DNA from: CAYVAP01 sp964343195
GTDB taxonomy: Bacteria > Bacteroidota > Bacteroidia > J057
Assembly: GCA_964343195.1 (NCBI GenBank)
Contig: CAYFIR010000039.1
Coordinates: 1-46,795 of the forward strand
Reading direction: 5' to 3'
DNA length: 46,795 nucleotides
In this document: in pieces, positions 16,070 to 24,384 of the stretch
Layout of the letters: every line of letters begins with the position of its first letter
Position numbering within the stretch: the stretch's first letter is position 1
Notes under the pieces: generated by a model
The model's input: the letters and a program-made list of their open reading frames with translations, nothing else
Database searches by the model: none
Told to the model about the DNA's origin: nothing
Translations under genes and position numbers: made by a program

Positions 16070-18052
16070 TTAGGACCAGAAGTAGCCAGACTGGAAGGTG
16101 GTCAATTCATTGATGGGACTGAATTCCAGCTTGCCTGCGCCACTAAGATGCGGCTCCAGGCTGCGGTAGTAGCGGTTGTCGATCTCGGTATCGGTAGAGA
16201 GGATGATCACCTGCTCAGCAGCATGGGGGAAGTAATTGTTGACGATGTTGTCCCGGTGGATGCTGTCAAGACGCGAGAGCGGTGTATCTATGATGATGGG
16301 CAGGTTGAGCTGGGAAGTCTGAGCCAACCCCCAGAGCAGCGACACAGCGAAGATTTCTTTCTCTCCGGCAGAGAGGCTGGATTTTTTCATCTCGTGGCCG
16401 TTGCGGTCGCGGATGGTGATCTCGTAGGTCTTTTGGTCGATGGTGAGATCTTTGATCAGGCCACTTTTGCTGGAGAGGAGCTTGTACATCTCGAAGGTCT
16501 TCTCCTGGAGCAGGTGAATCTTTTTCCGGCGCAGGCGCACCGTGAAGGTGCCGAGCAGGCTGGCGATGGCGTCACACTCTTTGATGAAGTCCACCTTTTC
16601 GCGGGAGAGGTTGTGGCGGTCGTAGAGCTTGTTTAGCTCCTGCTCGATGTCCTTGATGCGGTTTTCGAGGGTGAGAATTTCTTCCATCAGGTTTTGATCC
16701 CGGACGGTGAGGCGGCCAATCTGGTGCTGGTAGCTTTCCATCTGGGCCTGTAGCTCATCGAAGAATTCTTTCTCGCCGGGAGAGGATACGCTTAATCCTA
16801 CACTGGCGAGGTGATTTAGTTCTTGATCGAGTTCTTCGCGCTGCTGAATCAGGTCTTGCAGGGTGCGGACTTCGCTTTGCTCAATGTCTTCGAGCTTGTT
16901 GAGCACGCGAGCGGCGTCGCGCTCGGAGAGGTTGAGGAAGCTGGTGCTGTCAGACGGGGTCTGGCCCGCGAGCACGGCCAACACACGGTCGGACAACTGG
17001 GCCTTCTGCCCTTGGCTGAGGGGGCGGCCGTAAATCGGCTCTGGCTCATCAACTGATTGAACGATCTCCTCGGCGAGGGTGCGGGCCTGATCGCTAAGGA
17101 CGCGAGAGGTGGCGTGGTTGCGCTCCTGCTCAATCTGGCTGCGTAGGGGGGCAAAGAGCTTGCCTGCCAAGGCCCAGGGCAAGTGCTTTTCGAGCAGGGT
17201 CTTGAGCTGGTTGTCGAGCTGGCCACGCTGGGCGGCAAGCTGTACGCGGCGGCGCTCGCGGACCTTGGTCTCCTCGGCGCTCTCTGGCTCAGCGCTGAAA
17301 GCCGACTGAAAGCGCTTTTTGGCGTCTTCGTATTCTTCTTTGAACTGGTTGAGCTCGGTTTGGACTTCATCCCGTTCTTTTTGCTTGCGGCTGAGCTTGG
17401 CGCGCTCCTTCTTCAGCTCGCTTTCTTTGAAGTCGATGTCTTCATCTGAGATTTCGACGAAGTTTTTGCGCTCGTTTTGCTTGAGGGTCACGATGTCCTG
17501 GCTCAGGCGGGTGATGTGCTGGATGCCCAGGGCAGCTTCCAGGGAGGACTTGAGGCGCAACTCGGAGTGGTCATCAGCCGCAATCTCCTGTATTTTCTCT
17601 CCGTCAAAAAAGAAAAACTGGGTGATGCTCTTCGGGATCACCGCATTGAGGTAATCCTGCCACATGTCCTTGTTTTGGACGGAGACGCGGCGACCGTCTT
17701 TGACCACGACGAGCTTCTCTTCCAGGTCTTTGGGGCGGGGGCTATCGACGGTGCCTGCGGACCAGCTCCGCTTGACCAGAATCTCCTCCTGCTCGTCGGT
17801 CTCGATGAGCAGCTCGAAGGCTACAAAGGCATTGCCTTTGGCCATCTCCTTGCGGTTGATGGCTTTGTAGACGTGCTCGGGCTTGGCGCCGTAGAGGCAG
17901 AGGTTGATGGCTTCCATGAGAGAGGTCTTGCCTGCGCCATTCATGCCGCCGACGAGGAAGATGCTCTTGCCTGCAGAACTATCGGGAAAGCTGATCTCAG
18001 TGGGAAACTGGAAACTCTTGTAGTTTTCGATGGTGAGTTTGCGAAACTTCAT
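16070..18052 (-). CDS. dndD: DndD-like SMC/Rad50 ATPase
   Basis: Encodes 660 residues. The N terminus is typical of SMC/RecF proteins (KFRKLTIENYKSFQF), with Walker A GGMNGAGKT (35-43). A long coiled coil (about 190-520) follows. The C-terminal ATPase half has signature LSAGEKEIFAVSLLWGLA, Walker B LPIIIDTPLSRLD and the DndD-typical NYFPHAAEQVIILSTDTEID. DndD provides ATPase activity in Dnd DNA-modification/defence systems. There is no CxxC zinc hook in the coiled coil. It starts 3 bp after the small gene at 18056-18235 and ends 29 bp before dndE-herA, so all three are surely co-transcribed. It is intact, with family-typical length. Confidence 0.9.
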   Translation of the reverse strand: MKFRKLTIENYKSFQFPTEISFPDSSAGKSIFLVGGMNGAGKTSLMEAINLCLYGAKPEHVYKAINRKEMAKGNAFVAFELLIETDEQEEILVKRSWSAGTVDSPRPKDLEEKLVVVKDGRRVSVQNKDMWQDYLNAVIPKSITQFFFFDGEKIQEIAADDHSELRLKSSLEAALGIQHITRLSQDIVTLKQNERKNFVEISDEDIDFKESELKKERAKLSRKQKERDEVQTELNQFKEEYEDAKKRFQSAFSAEPESAEETKVRERRRVQLAAQRGQLDNQLKTLLEKHLPWALAGKLFAPLRSQIEQERNHATSRVLSDQARTLAEEIVQSVDEPEPIYGRPLSQGQKAQLSDRVLAVLAGQTPSDSTSFLNLSERDAARVLNKLEDIEQSEVRTLQDLIQQREELDQELNHLASVGLSVSSPGEKEFFDELQAQMESYQHQIGRLTVRDQNLMEEILTLENRIKDIEQELNKLYDRHNLSREKVDFIKECDAIASLLGTFTVRLRRKKIHLLQEKTFEMYKLLSSKSGLIKDLTIDQKTYEITIRDRNGHEMKKSSLSAGEKEIFAVSLLWGLAQTSQLNLPIIIDTPLSRLDSIHRDNIVNNYFPHAAEQVIILSTDTEIDNRYYRSLEPHLSGAGKLEFSPINELTTFQSGYFWS

Positions 18053-18055
18053 GGC

Positions 18056-18235
18056 CTAGCGGGATTTCAGGTCAGACTTGATGATCTCGGTCAGGGCGTC
18101 GTAGATGCCCCGGCGGCGGTCTTTGACTTCATACTCTAGCACAGTGGCCAAGAGTTGGTGCATCTTGTCGTAAGAGATGCCTTCTTTCTGGCATAGCTCT
18201 CGTAGCAGCTCCTTGTCTTCATCTTTGAGTTTCAT
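18056..18235 (-). CDS. 59-aa DNA modification system-associated small protein
   Basis: A 59-residue ORF starts at an ATG inside the end of the RAMA gene (17-bp overlap) and stops 3 bp before dndD. The sequence begins MKLKDEDKELLRELCQKEG, continues with a helical middle, and has a LEYEVKDRRRGIYDALTEII tail. The acidic helix, the central (L/F)E-x-E-x-x-DRRxG(I/V)-x-x-AL element and the position directly upstream of dndD match my recollection of the small protein family that accompanies DndD-type modification systems; its function is unknown. Tight overlaps imply translational coupling. Compositional consistency with its neighbours and zero free space make this a real gene despite its size. Confidence 0.85.
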   Translation of the reverse strand: MKLKDEDKELLRELCQKEGISYDKMHQLLATVLEYEVKDRRRGIYDALTEIIKSDLKSR

Positions 18236-18875
18236 GGGCTAGGTATTTCTTTCTATAATAATCAAGATTACGACTTTTCTCGTCGCCCTGCAATTGCCAG
18301 AAGGTCCAGCCGTTTTGCGATTTTTGCGTGGCCGCTACGGCAGCGGAACTGGGCGAGTCGTGCAGGGTCGCTTGTCCTTCCTGATCGAGACGCAACTGTC
18401 CGGTCTCGGTGAGGGTGGTGCGTAGTTCCGTTTTCTTGTAGGTCCTGACGAATACGGCCCCTGGCTGTAGCAGCCCCGCCTGTACCAAGTCCGTCAGGGA
18501 GACGGCAGTCGCTGCCTTGGTAGCCTCACTGGGTGGTTTGCGCGGTTTGGGCTTGCGCCTAGAGGGGGGAGCAGGCTTTATCGGAGGAACTGGCTCGGAG
18601 GGCAGATGGCTACGCAGGACCTGTAACAAGTCCTCGTACGTGGTCCGAGCCGCTTCGGCCTGGTCGATTTCTGCCAGGAGCCGAAACTTCAGCTCACGCA
18701 GCTCATCCGGCACGGGGTAGCCCTGCTTTTGTAGGCGCTCCACGCTGCGCTCGGTGGTCTGCAACTGAGCCTGACGGGCTTTGAGGGCATCGGGATCGAG
18801 CCAGGGGGCGAGCTGCTCCTGTAGCTGCTGCAGCTGCTCGCTGAGCTGGGTCAGTTGGTCTTGAAAGGGATTCAT
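18219..18875 (-). CDS. coiled-coil protein with C-terminal RAMA domain
   Basis: Encodes 218 residues. Residues 1-90 are a coiled coil. Residues 92-123 form a Pro/Lys/Arg-rich linker. Residues ~126-195 match the RAMA (Restriction enzyme Adenine Methylase Associated) domain: SLTDLVQAGLLQPGAVF, a Gly-containing turn, DSPSSAAV and NGWTFWQL. RAMA domains are found with DNA methylases and are predicted to read modified DNA. The coiled-coil segment carries RLQKxGxPxPDxLRxxKxxL starting at residue 47, which is also present at residue 47 of the upstream 118-residue protein. It overlaps that gene by 4 bp (ATGA) and the small gene by 17 bp. A modification-sensing adaptor role is inferred. Confidence 0.8.
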   Translation of the reverse strand: MNPFQDQLTQLSEQLQQLQEQLAPWLDPDALKARQAQLQTTERSVERLQKQGYPVPDELRELKFRLLAEIDQAEAARTTYEDLLQVLRSHLPSEPVPPIKPAPPSRRKPKPRKPPSEATKAATAVSLTDLVQAGLLQPGAVFVRTYKKTELRTTLTETGQLRLDQEGQATLHDSPSSAAVAATQKSQNGWTFWQLQGDEKSRNLDYYRKKYLAHETQR

Positions 18876-19228
18876 GGCTGGGGAGGTTGGTCGTCAAACA
18901 GGTTCAGTTGCCCCCCGTGGCGGGGGAGGCGCTGACGGCTGGACTTGTGCGCCGCCACAAATTGGCGGCAATGCGCCAGGGCTTCTTTGCGCAGGTGGCG
19001 GGCTTGCTCGTAGGCTTCTAGCTGCTGCATCAGCTCCAGCTTGGTGCGGCGCAGGCCGTCGGGGATGGGCATGCCCTTTTTCTGCAAACGCTGTATGCTC
19101 TGCTCCACGCTGCGGAGTTGGTAATAGACCTCCTCCCGCCGCTCGGCCTCGTCGTAGCGGCTCAGGTGCTGCTCGATCTCGTCGAGCAGCACCTGCAAGC
19201 GGGCGATATGATCCTGGGCGCTAGGCAT
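18872..19228 (-). CDS. coiled-coil protein, paralogue of the RAMA protein's N-terminal half
   Basis: Encodes 118 residues, almost all charged amphipathic helix. The motif RLQKKGMPIPDGLRRTKLEL begins at residue 47, exactly as RLQKQGYPVPDELRELKFRL does in the downstream RAMA protein, so the two arose by duplication and one lacks or lost the RAMA domain. The short C-terminal tail (GGQLNLFDDQPPQP) resembles a linear clamp-binding motif (QLNLFDD: Q-x-x-L-F/Q-L-F type), which is suggestive only. It overlaps hsdS by 8 bp and the RAMA gene by 4 bp. The likely role is as a structural partner in the complex, perhaps heterodimerising with the RAMA protein. Confidence 0.7.
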   Translation of the reverse strand: MPSAQDHIARLQVLLDEIEQHLSRYDEAERREEVYYQLRSVEQSIQRLQKKGMPIPDGLRRTKLELMQQLEAYEQARHLRKEALAHCRQFVAAHKSSRQRLPRHGGQLNLFDDQPPQP

Positions 19229-20585
19229 GGGCAGCAGCGGCTTCTTCGATCAGGCGCTCGACTTCGGTTTTGGCTTGATGGAGGAGGGCTTGGGATTCTT
19301 TTTCTTTGTCATATGCGGTCTGAATCAGCTCCCCGATTTCTTTTTGGAAGGCTTCGGGGGCTTCCCAGATCAAGAACTTCTTGATGTCATGGGGATATAG
19401 CTCGATTTGGCCAGAGGAGCCCCGCTGATGTTTGTAGGCTTGCACTTGCCCAGCCAGCGAGTTGAGGTACACAGACAAATAGCCAGGGTCCAATCGATCG
19501 CTGCGCAAGATGGTCACGTGATTGTCAGGTATGGCGGGATACTCCTCCCAATAGGGAGCCGCACGGCCCAGCGTGCCTACCCCTGTCCCATTGAGCAGGA
19601 CGTCGCCCTGGGTAATGAGCTGTGAGGGAAGCAGAGGCGGTGTAGCTTGGCGGGTATCTTCGAAGGTTACCTTGTTGACGCGGATGTGCTTGGAGTTGAG
19701 AACAGGATAGCCCGTATCGCCATACTGTGGCTGCTTGCCTCGATTGCAGTAGCTCAGCAGATGTAGCAGGGGAGAAACATTGCCTTTCTTCTCCAATAGC
19801 TCTTCTAGCTGAGTAAAGCGGGGTGTAAAATGCTCCCCATCCATACGCTGACTCCCCACCACCTCCTGAAAGCTCGCGCGGTAGCTGCGGGGCTGTGGCA
19901 GGCGCAGCTCTCCCAGCCCCAGGGCGGCTTCGAGCCGCTCGGTGGCGCGCTGGTAGAGAGTGTGGGAGTGGTCTACAAGGTTTAGTGCTTCTAGAACCTT
20001 TCCGCCGATCTTTTCTTGGGTCCGGTCTGGAAGAATGGGGACAGGCACTGTCTTTAAATCTTCTTTATTAAGCCCTGTCTGGATTGCACCTCTCTGTCTT
20101 CGCAATAAGCATTCTCTGCCATATTTAGAGTTAAAATATGCCAGTAGATAGTAGGGATCAACTGTCCCATTCCTGAAAATGGTGCTTTTACAACTGAATA
20201 TACCCTCTGTCCCTGCTGGAACTATGGCAACATTCCCAAGTGTCCCAACAACCGAAAATAAAAGGTCTCCTTCTTGTACTGCATACTTTGATAGGCGGTG
20301 AAAATCCTCAAAAGGCATGTACACGCTATCGTCGTCTTTAAGCCTAAATGGCTTTACATCCTTTCCCCTAATATATCTGTAGTGAGAATCTGGGTCGTAG
20401 TTACTTACCTTAAATGCTGAGCCAAAGGGTCCAATTAAGAATTGACCCAGTTGCCCTAATGGTTGAACTACATGATAGGAATTGACCGTCGCCTCATAAT
20501 GAAGATACTTGGGGTCGAAAAATTCACTATCAATGCGCTTACTTTCGGTGATCTCCACCACGTTTGTTTTACTCCAAACAGCCAT
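19221..20585 (-). CDS. hsdS: type I restriction-modification specificity subunit (HsdS)
   Basis: Encodes 454 residues that contain two target-recognition domains in tandem. The first is at ~35-185 (PLGQLGQFLIGPFGSAFK, YRYIRGKDVKPF, EGDLLFSVVGTLGNVAIV, GLNKEDLKTVPVPILP). The second is at ~250-420 (PVLNSKHIRVNKVTFED, QGDVLLNGTGVGTLGRAAPY, SSGQIELYPHDIKKFLI). Each is followed by a helical spacer, as in bipartite-site S subunits. S subunits set the DNA sequence methylated by the partner M subunit. It starts 6 bp after the methylase gene and overlaps the next ORF by 8 bp. No HsdR translocase is in the window, which makes the partners downstream unusual. Confidence 0.9.
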   Translation of the reverse strand: MAVWSKTNVVEITESKRIDSEFFDPKYLHYEATVNSYHVVQPLGQLGQFLIGPFGSAFKVSNYDPDSHYRYIRGKDVKPFRLKDDDSVYMPFEDFHRLSKYAVQEGDLLFSVVGTLGNVAIVPAGTEGIFSCKSTIFRNGTVDPYYLLAYFNSKYGRECLLRRQRGAIQTGLNKEDLKTVPVPILPDRTQEKIGGKVLEALNLVDHSHTLYQRATERLEAALGLGELRLPQPRSYRASFQEVVGSQRMDGEHFTPRFTQLEELLEKKGNVSPLLHLLSYCNRGKQPQYGDTGYPVLNSKHIRVNKVTFEDTRQATPPLLPSQLITQGDVLLNGTGVGTLGRAAPYWEEYPAIPDNHVTILRSDRLDPGYLSVYLNSLAGQVQAYKHQRGSSGQIELYPHDIKKFLIWEAPEAFQKEIGELIQTAYDKEKESQALLHQAKTEVERLIEEAAAAHA

Positions 20586-20591
20586 AACCTA

Positions 20592-23492
20592 TTACTTCCA
20601 AAAGTGAAACCCTTCTTCCTTAGCGAATAGCACGAAGGCCTCGGCGATGGCCAAGGGCTTGCCCCGGTGCAGGTAAGGCCCAGCTGGCTCGGCAGCCTGA
20701 GCGTAAGCAGTAGTCGGCTCCTGCGGGGTTGCTGCGGCCTTGCCTAGCTCGGCTAGCTCCGCCTGGCTGATCTGGTAGTTGACCAGGTCTTGGCGGAAGA
20801 CGGGGTTGCCGTGGGCGTCTTCTATGATGTTGCCGTCTTCGTCCAGCTCGTATTCGTACTCGCCGCTGTTGTTTTTGCCGCCCTGCTCGCTCACCGCCAT
20901 GAAGATGGGGTAGTCGAGGCGCTGGGCCACCTCGGCGTCGATGTAGCGGTCGGCCAGGGTTTGCAGCAGCTCTTCATCCTCCAGGATGAGTTGCAGCTTG
21001 CCGCGGTAGGTGAGCAGCTTGTAGGCCTGCTCGGCTTCGGTGAGGGCTTTTTCCAGGCCCTTGATTTCGGCTTTGAGGGCCTTTTGCTGGGGCTTGATCC
21101 GCTCCTCCTTGAGGGCTTTTTCTCGCTCCTTGAACTGGGCCTTGAGGGCTTTGATGCTTTCGCTCTTCTGCTGCCGCAGGGTCTTGAGGTCTGCGGTGAG
21201 TTGGTCCTTTTCGGCCTTCTTGGCGGCTTTTTCCTCAGCTTTTAGCCCCGTGAGTTTGATGGCCTTTTTCTGTTCGTCTAAGGCTTTGATGTCGCGCTCA
21301 TACTGCTCGGTCGCCAGCTCGATTTCCTGGGTGGCTTGGTTTTGCAAGCCTTCGAGTTCATCGCCCAGGTCGTCGAGTTGGGTCTTGGCGCGGAGTAGTT
21401 GCTGGCGCAGGTCTTGTATCTGGGCTTCGGCGGCTTCGAGCAGGTCGGCGAGTTCGGGCGGGCTGTCGTCTTCGTCAGAGTCGGCTTCCTGATCTTCTTC
21501 GGTTTCGGTCAATAGCTCGGCCTCCGGCTCGGTGAAGGTTTCGAGCAGCAGTTCGAGAATGGCTTCGGGGATGACCTCTTCGGGTACATCTTCGGCCTCG
21601 GCGTGCTGCTCGATCAGCTCGCGGATCTGGGCGGCATAGTCGGGGCAGGCGGCGCGTACTTCGTTTTGGACGCGGGTGATGCGTGCTTGCTCGTCCTCGG
21701 TGTATTTTTGCAAGAAGATGACCGAGGTTTTGGTGCCAGTATGGGGCTTGAAGGTGTTGCCGTGCAAGCCAACCACGGCGAGCAGGCGTGCCTGCCGCAG
21801 CAGCCACTCCCGGATGAAGGCCAGGGAGGAGTTGTTGAACTTGCCCTGGGGCAAGACGATGGCGCAGCGACCGCCGGGCTTGAGCATCTTGAGGATGCGC
21901 TCGATGAAGAGGACGTCGCGCTCTTCTTTGGCTTGCTTGTCTTTGGCGCGGCGCAGGGCAGGTTTGGCCAGTTGGTAGTGAGCGAGTTGGTTTTTGACTT
22001 TCACTTCTCCGGCGAAGGGGGGATTTGAGAGGATGAGGTCAAATTTGAGGTGCTCGAAGTACTTCCAGGCGTTTTCGTCGTCGGTGAAGAGTTCCTCACG
22101 GGGGATGGACTCTTGGGTGAGGTTGTACTTGCGGAGCGTTTCCATCAGAGCCTTGCCCGAGGGGTTGCGGTACCAGGTGCGCGGCTCCAGGGTATCCACA
22201 TCAGGACCGAATATGTTGGTGTGGCCGTCGCCTGCGATGAGCATGAGGGCGCGAGAGGTTTTGGCGGCCTGCTCTTCGAAGTCTACGCCCCAGAGGTAGC
22301 GGGCGGCATAGCGACTTTTGCGCAGCTCCATCTCATCGGGGCCGTCGGCAGGATAGGCCCACTCCATGGCGTGGACCAGGAAGCCCGCGGATCCGCAGGC
22401 TGGGTCCAGGATGTATTCGGTGCGCTTGGGGTTGAGCATGCGCACGCACATGTCGATCACGAAGCGGGGGGTGAAAAACTGGCCTTTTTTCTTTTTGGCT
22501 TCGGTGGGGAGCAGGTACTCAAAGGCATCGTCGATGATGCGTAGGTTGGAGCCAAGGAAGCGCTTGCGCTCCAGGGGGGCGATGCAGACGTTGAGGTGTT
22601 CTTTTTGTAGGCGGATTTTGTCTGTTTCTTCGAATACGCCTTGCCACTCCTGGGCGGCCTGCTTGAAGAGGGAATTGATGCGCTCGTAGGTCAGCTCGGG
22701 GTCTTTGAACCACTTGAAGTTGAGCGACTGGTCGGGACGGGTTTCGATGGCCTGCTTTTCGTCCCAGATTTTGGCGAAGATGATTTTGAAGATTTCGTTG
22801 AAGACGTTGACGCCCGAGGAGCCGAGGACGAGTTCTTCGAGGTCCAGAAGGATTTTTTTGAAGTCAAAGTCTTTGTCCAGGTGAGCCAGGGTGAGGGTCG
22901 CTTCTTGAAGGTCATCAGGCGACTGGCCTTGGCGGGGGATTTCGGGCAGGGCGTCGAAGTCCTTGGGATAAGGGCGGTAAAGGATGACTTTCTCGCTGCC
23001 GTTGGACCAGACGCCGATGGGTGAGCCTTCGGCGTTGAGGTAGCTGCGGAGCTGTTCGATACCGTCCTTGCGCTTCGGTTTTTTGATCTCCAGCACGATT
23101 TTGGGCGTAGTCTTGGCCGTACTGGTATAGACGACAATGTCGGCGAATTTGGTGTTGGTCTCGGTGCCGAAGGTGATGGGTTTTTCCAGTGCAATCTCAT
23201 CGCGGCTGTAGCCATAGTAGTGGATGAGCTTGTGCACCCAGAGTTGGCGGATGATTTCTTCGGGGTTGGCTTTTCCCCCTTCGACATAGACCTGGACCTC
23301 TTCTTTCTCAGAGTGGAAGGGGGCAAGGCTTTTGAGGAAATAGAGGGTTTTGCCACTCTGCCGCCCGCTGCCAGGGCGCTCGATGATTTGTAAAGCTTGG
23401 TCGTAGTCGAGGTGGTAGTTTTCAAACTCGGCCAGCTCGTATTTGGTGCTGGGGTCTTTGAAAACGCGGTCTAGTAGCTCTCTGGGTGTCAT
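20592..23492 (-). CDS. type I-like N6-adenine DNA methylase fused to an HsdR-N-type nuclease domain
   Basis: Encodes 966 residues. The N-terminal domain (~80-180) resembles HSDR_N: a PD-(D/E)XK core with Asp118 (KFADIVVY) and Glu135-x-Lys137 (IVLEIKKPK). A helical HsdM-like region follows, then the methylase: GQFFTPRFV, SAM-binding ILDPACGSAGFL (361-372) and catalytic NPPF (490-493). After that come an acidic stretch and a long coiled coil (~685-830). The C-terminal tail ends in EEGFHFWK. It is first in the operon and 6 bp from hsdS. It could methylate adenine at the S-defined site and perhaps also nick DNA, as type IIG/L enzymes do. Whether the nuclease fold is active is unknown. There is no helicase/translocase domain. 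Confidence 0.88.
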   Translation of the reverse strand: MTPRELLDRVFKDPSTKYELAEFENYHLDYDQALQIIERPGSGRQSGKTLYFLKSLAPFHSEKEEVQVYVEGGKANPEEIIRQLWVHKLIHYYGYSRDEIALEKPITFGTETNTKFADIVVYTSTAKTTPKIVLEIKKPKRKDGIEQLRSYLNAEGSPIGVWSNGSEKVILYRPYPKDFDALPEIPRQGQSPDDLQEATLTLAHLDKDFDFKKILLDLEELVLGSSGVNVFNEIFKIIFAKIWDEKQAIETRPDQSLNFKWFKDPELTYERINSLFKQAAQEWQGVFEETDKIRLQKEHLNVCIAPLERKRFLGSNLRIIDDAFEYLLPTEAKKKKGQFFTPRFVIDMCVRMLNPKRTEYILDPACGSAGFLVHAMEWAYPADGPDEMELRKSRYAARYLWGVDFEEQAAKTSRALMLIAGDGHTNIFGPDVDTLEPRTWYRNPSGKALMETLRKYNLTQESIPREELFTDDENAWKYFEHLKFDLILSNPPFAGEVKVKNQLAHYQLAKPALRRAKDKQAKEERDVLFIERILKMLKPGGRCAIVLPQGKFNNSSLAFIREWLLRQARLLAVVGLHGNTFKPHTGTKTSVIFLQKYTEDEQARITRVQNEVRAACPDYAAQIRELIEQHAEAEDVPEEVIPEAILELLLETFTEPEAELLTETEEDQEADSDEDDSPPELADLLEAAEAQIQDLRQQLLRAKTQLDDLGDELEGLQNQATQEIELATEQYERDIKALDEQKKAIKLTGLKAEEKAAKKAEKDQLTADLKTLRQQKSESIKALKAQFKEREKALKEERIKPQQKALKAEIKGLEKALTEAEQAYKLLTYRGKLQLILEDEELLQTLADRYIDAEVAQRLDYPIFMAVSEQGGKNNSGEYEYELDEDGNIIEDAHGNPVFRQDLVNYQISQAELAELGKAAATPQEPTTAYAQAAEPAGPYLHRGKPLAIAEAFVLFAKEEGFHFWK

Positions 23493-23835
23493 AGGATTGG
23501 CCAGTTGGCCCCAAAGGGGTCAGGTTTTGGTGTGATTGGCCAAAATAGGGAAGAATCGGAATATACAGATATGTAATGTGAAAAAAGTGTGGAGTATGTA
23601 GATGCCTGCTGTAGGATGCTTCTCCCGCTGAGGGATGTAAGGTGGACCGTTGGTCTTCTTGTTTTTCTGATATTGAGTGATTGGGAATACAGGGATTGGG
23701 AAGCCTGCGCAAAAGCGGGAATGAAAGTGTACAAGTGACCGGATGTGGGAAGCAAGAGTAGAAGGGGAGATTTTGGCGGTCAGATGTTGAGCAATAGAGT
23801 GGTCATTTTTCCCTCAATTTGAGAAAACATAAGAG
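23493..23835. other. 343-bp spacer upstream of the methylase operon
   Basis: No gene is visible here. By position it must contain the promoter of the seven-gene operon. A direct repeat GATTGGCCA occurs at 23495-23503 and 23534-23542, 39 bp apart and just upstream of the methylase start, together with CCCCAAAGGGG at about 23509-23519. These could be operator sites. The rest is AT-rich and featureless. Confidence 0.4.
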
Positions 23836-24267
23836 TTAGAAGTAGCGACCCTCCTGGCTTAGTCGTTCCCAGTTTCCCTCTTCCTCGTGCCCGTCAAAGT
23901 ATCTATCCAGTATTTCCTGTACTTCAGATGGTATGTTGGCTGGAATTGGCTGTTGAACCTTTCGGTAATAATTCGCGGAACTGATGGGCTGCTTCAAGGC
24001 CATTTCCTCCATGTTATCGCGATTGAACCATAGGGGATCTACCTGACGAAGTCGGCCTGTGTTGCGGTAGATTCTGGACTGGACCTGGATGATGAATGTA
24101 TGGATGAAGGCCCGTATAGACAATGCCAGGTGATAATGCCAGTAGGTATCCCATTGATTCCCGTCTGTTGTACAGCGATTGACCGGGTCAAAGCCTGACT
24201 TTGGGGTATGCTCTTGTAGATTCTCCGCTTTGGCTTTGACATCGTTGTAGTATGTGTATTCAGGCAT
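23836..24267 (-). CDS. protein of unknown function, 143 aa
   Basis: I do not recognise this protein. The 143 residues are rich in Tyr, His, Asn and Gln, with WDTYWHYHLALSIRAFIHTF near the centre as a possible amphipathic helix, and have no signal peptide or P-loop. The region is visibly more AT-rich than the methylase operon downstream, consistent with separate acquisition. It is transcribed in the same direction as the operon but lies 343 bp upstream of it, so a shared role is uncertain. Confidence 0.5.
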   Translation of the reverse strand: MPEYTYYNDVKAKAENLQEHTPKSGFDPVNRCTTDGNQWDTYWHYHLALSIRAFIHTFIIQVQSRIYRNTGRLRQVDPLWFNRDNMEEMALKQPISSANYYRKVQQPIPANIPSEVQEILDRYFDGHEEEGNWERLSQEGRYF

Positions 24268-24384
24268 TTGGTGTTTTGTTTTAGTAGTGATCAGGCATGG
24301 AAAAGCATAAGGGTACAGCGGATATCTGCTCAGAAGCGGGTTAAAAGATTAATGATATAACTAAAGATATAGTCTTTTTTTATC

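Noticed and set aside
14514..18052. A standard phosphorothioation (Dnd) system
   Set aside because: DndD and DndE homologues are present, but no DndC (PAPS-reductase-like), DndB or DndA-type cysteine desulfurase is encoded in the window, and the adjoining genes are methylation components. Sulfur modification is therefore not supported.
17477..18139. Plus-strand ORF (220 codons) opposite dndD and the small gene
   Set aside because: It mirrors the DndD frame. The minus-strand proteins have clear Walker motifs and tight operon spacing.
20790..21245. Plus-strand ORF opposite the coiled-coil part of the methylase
   Set aside because: The Leu/Gly/Val-rich low-complexity translation is the reverse of a Lys/Glu/Ala/Leu coiled coil, a usual artefact.
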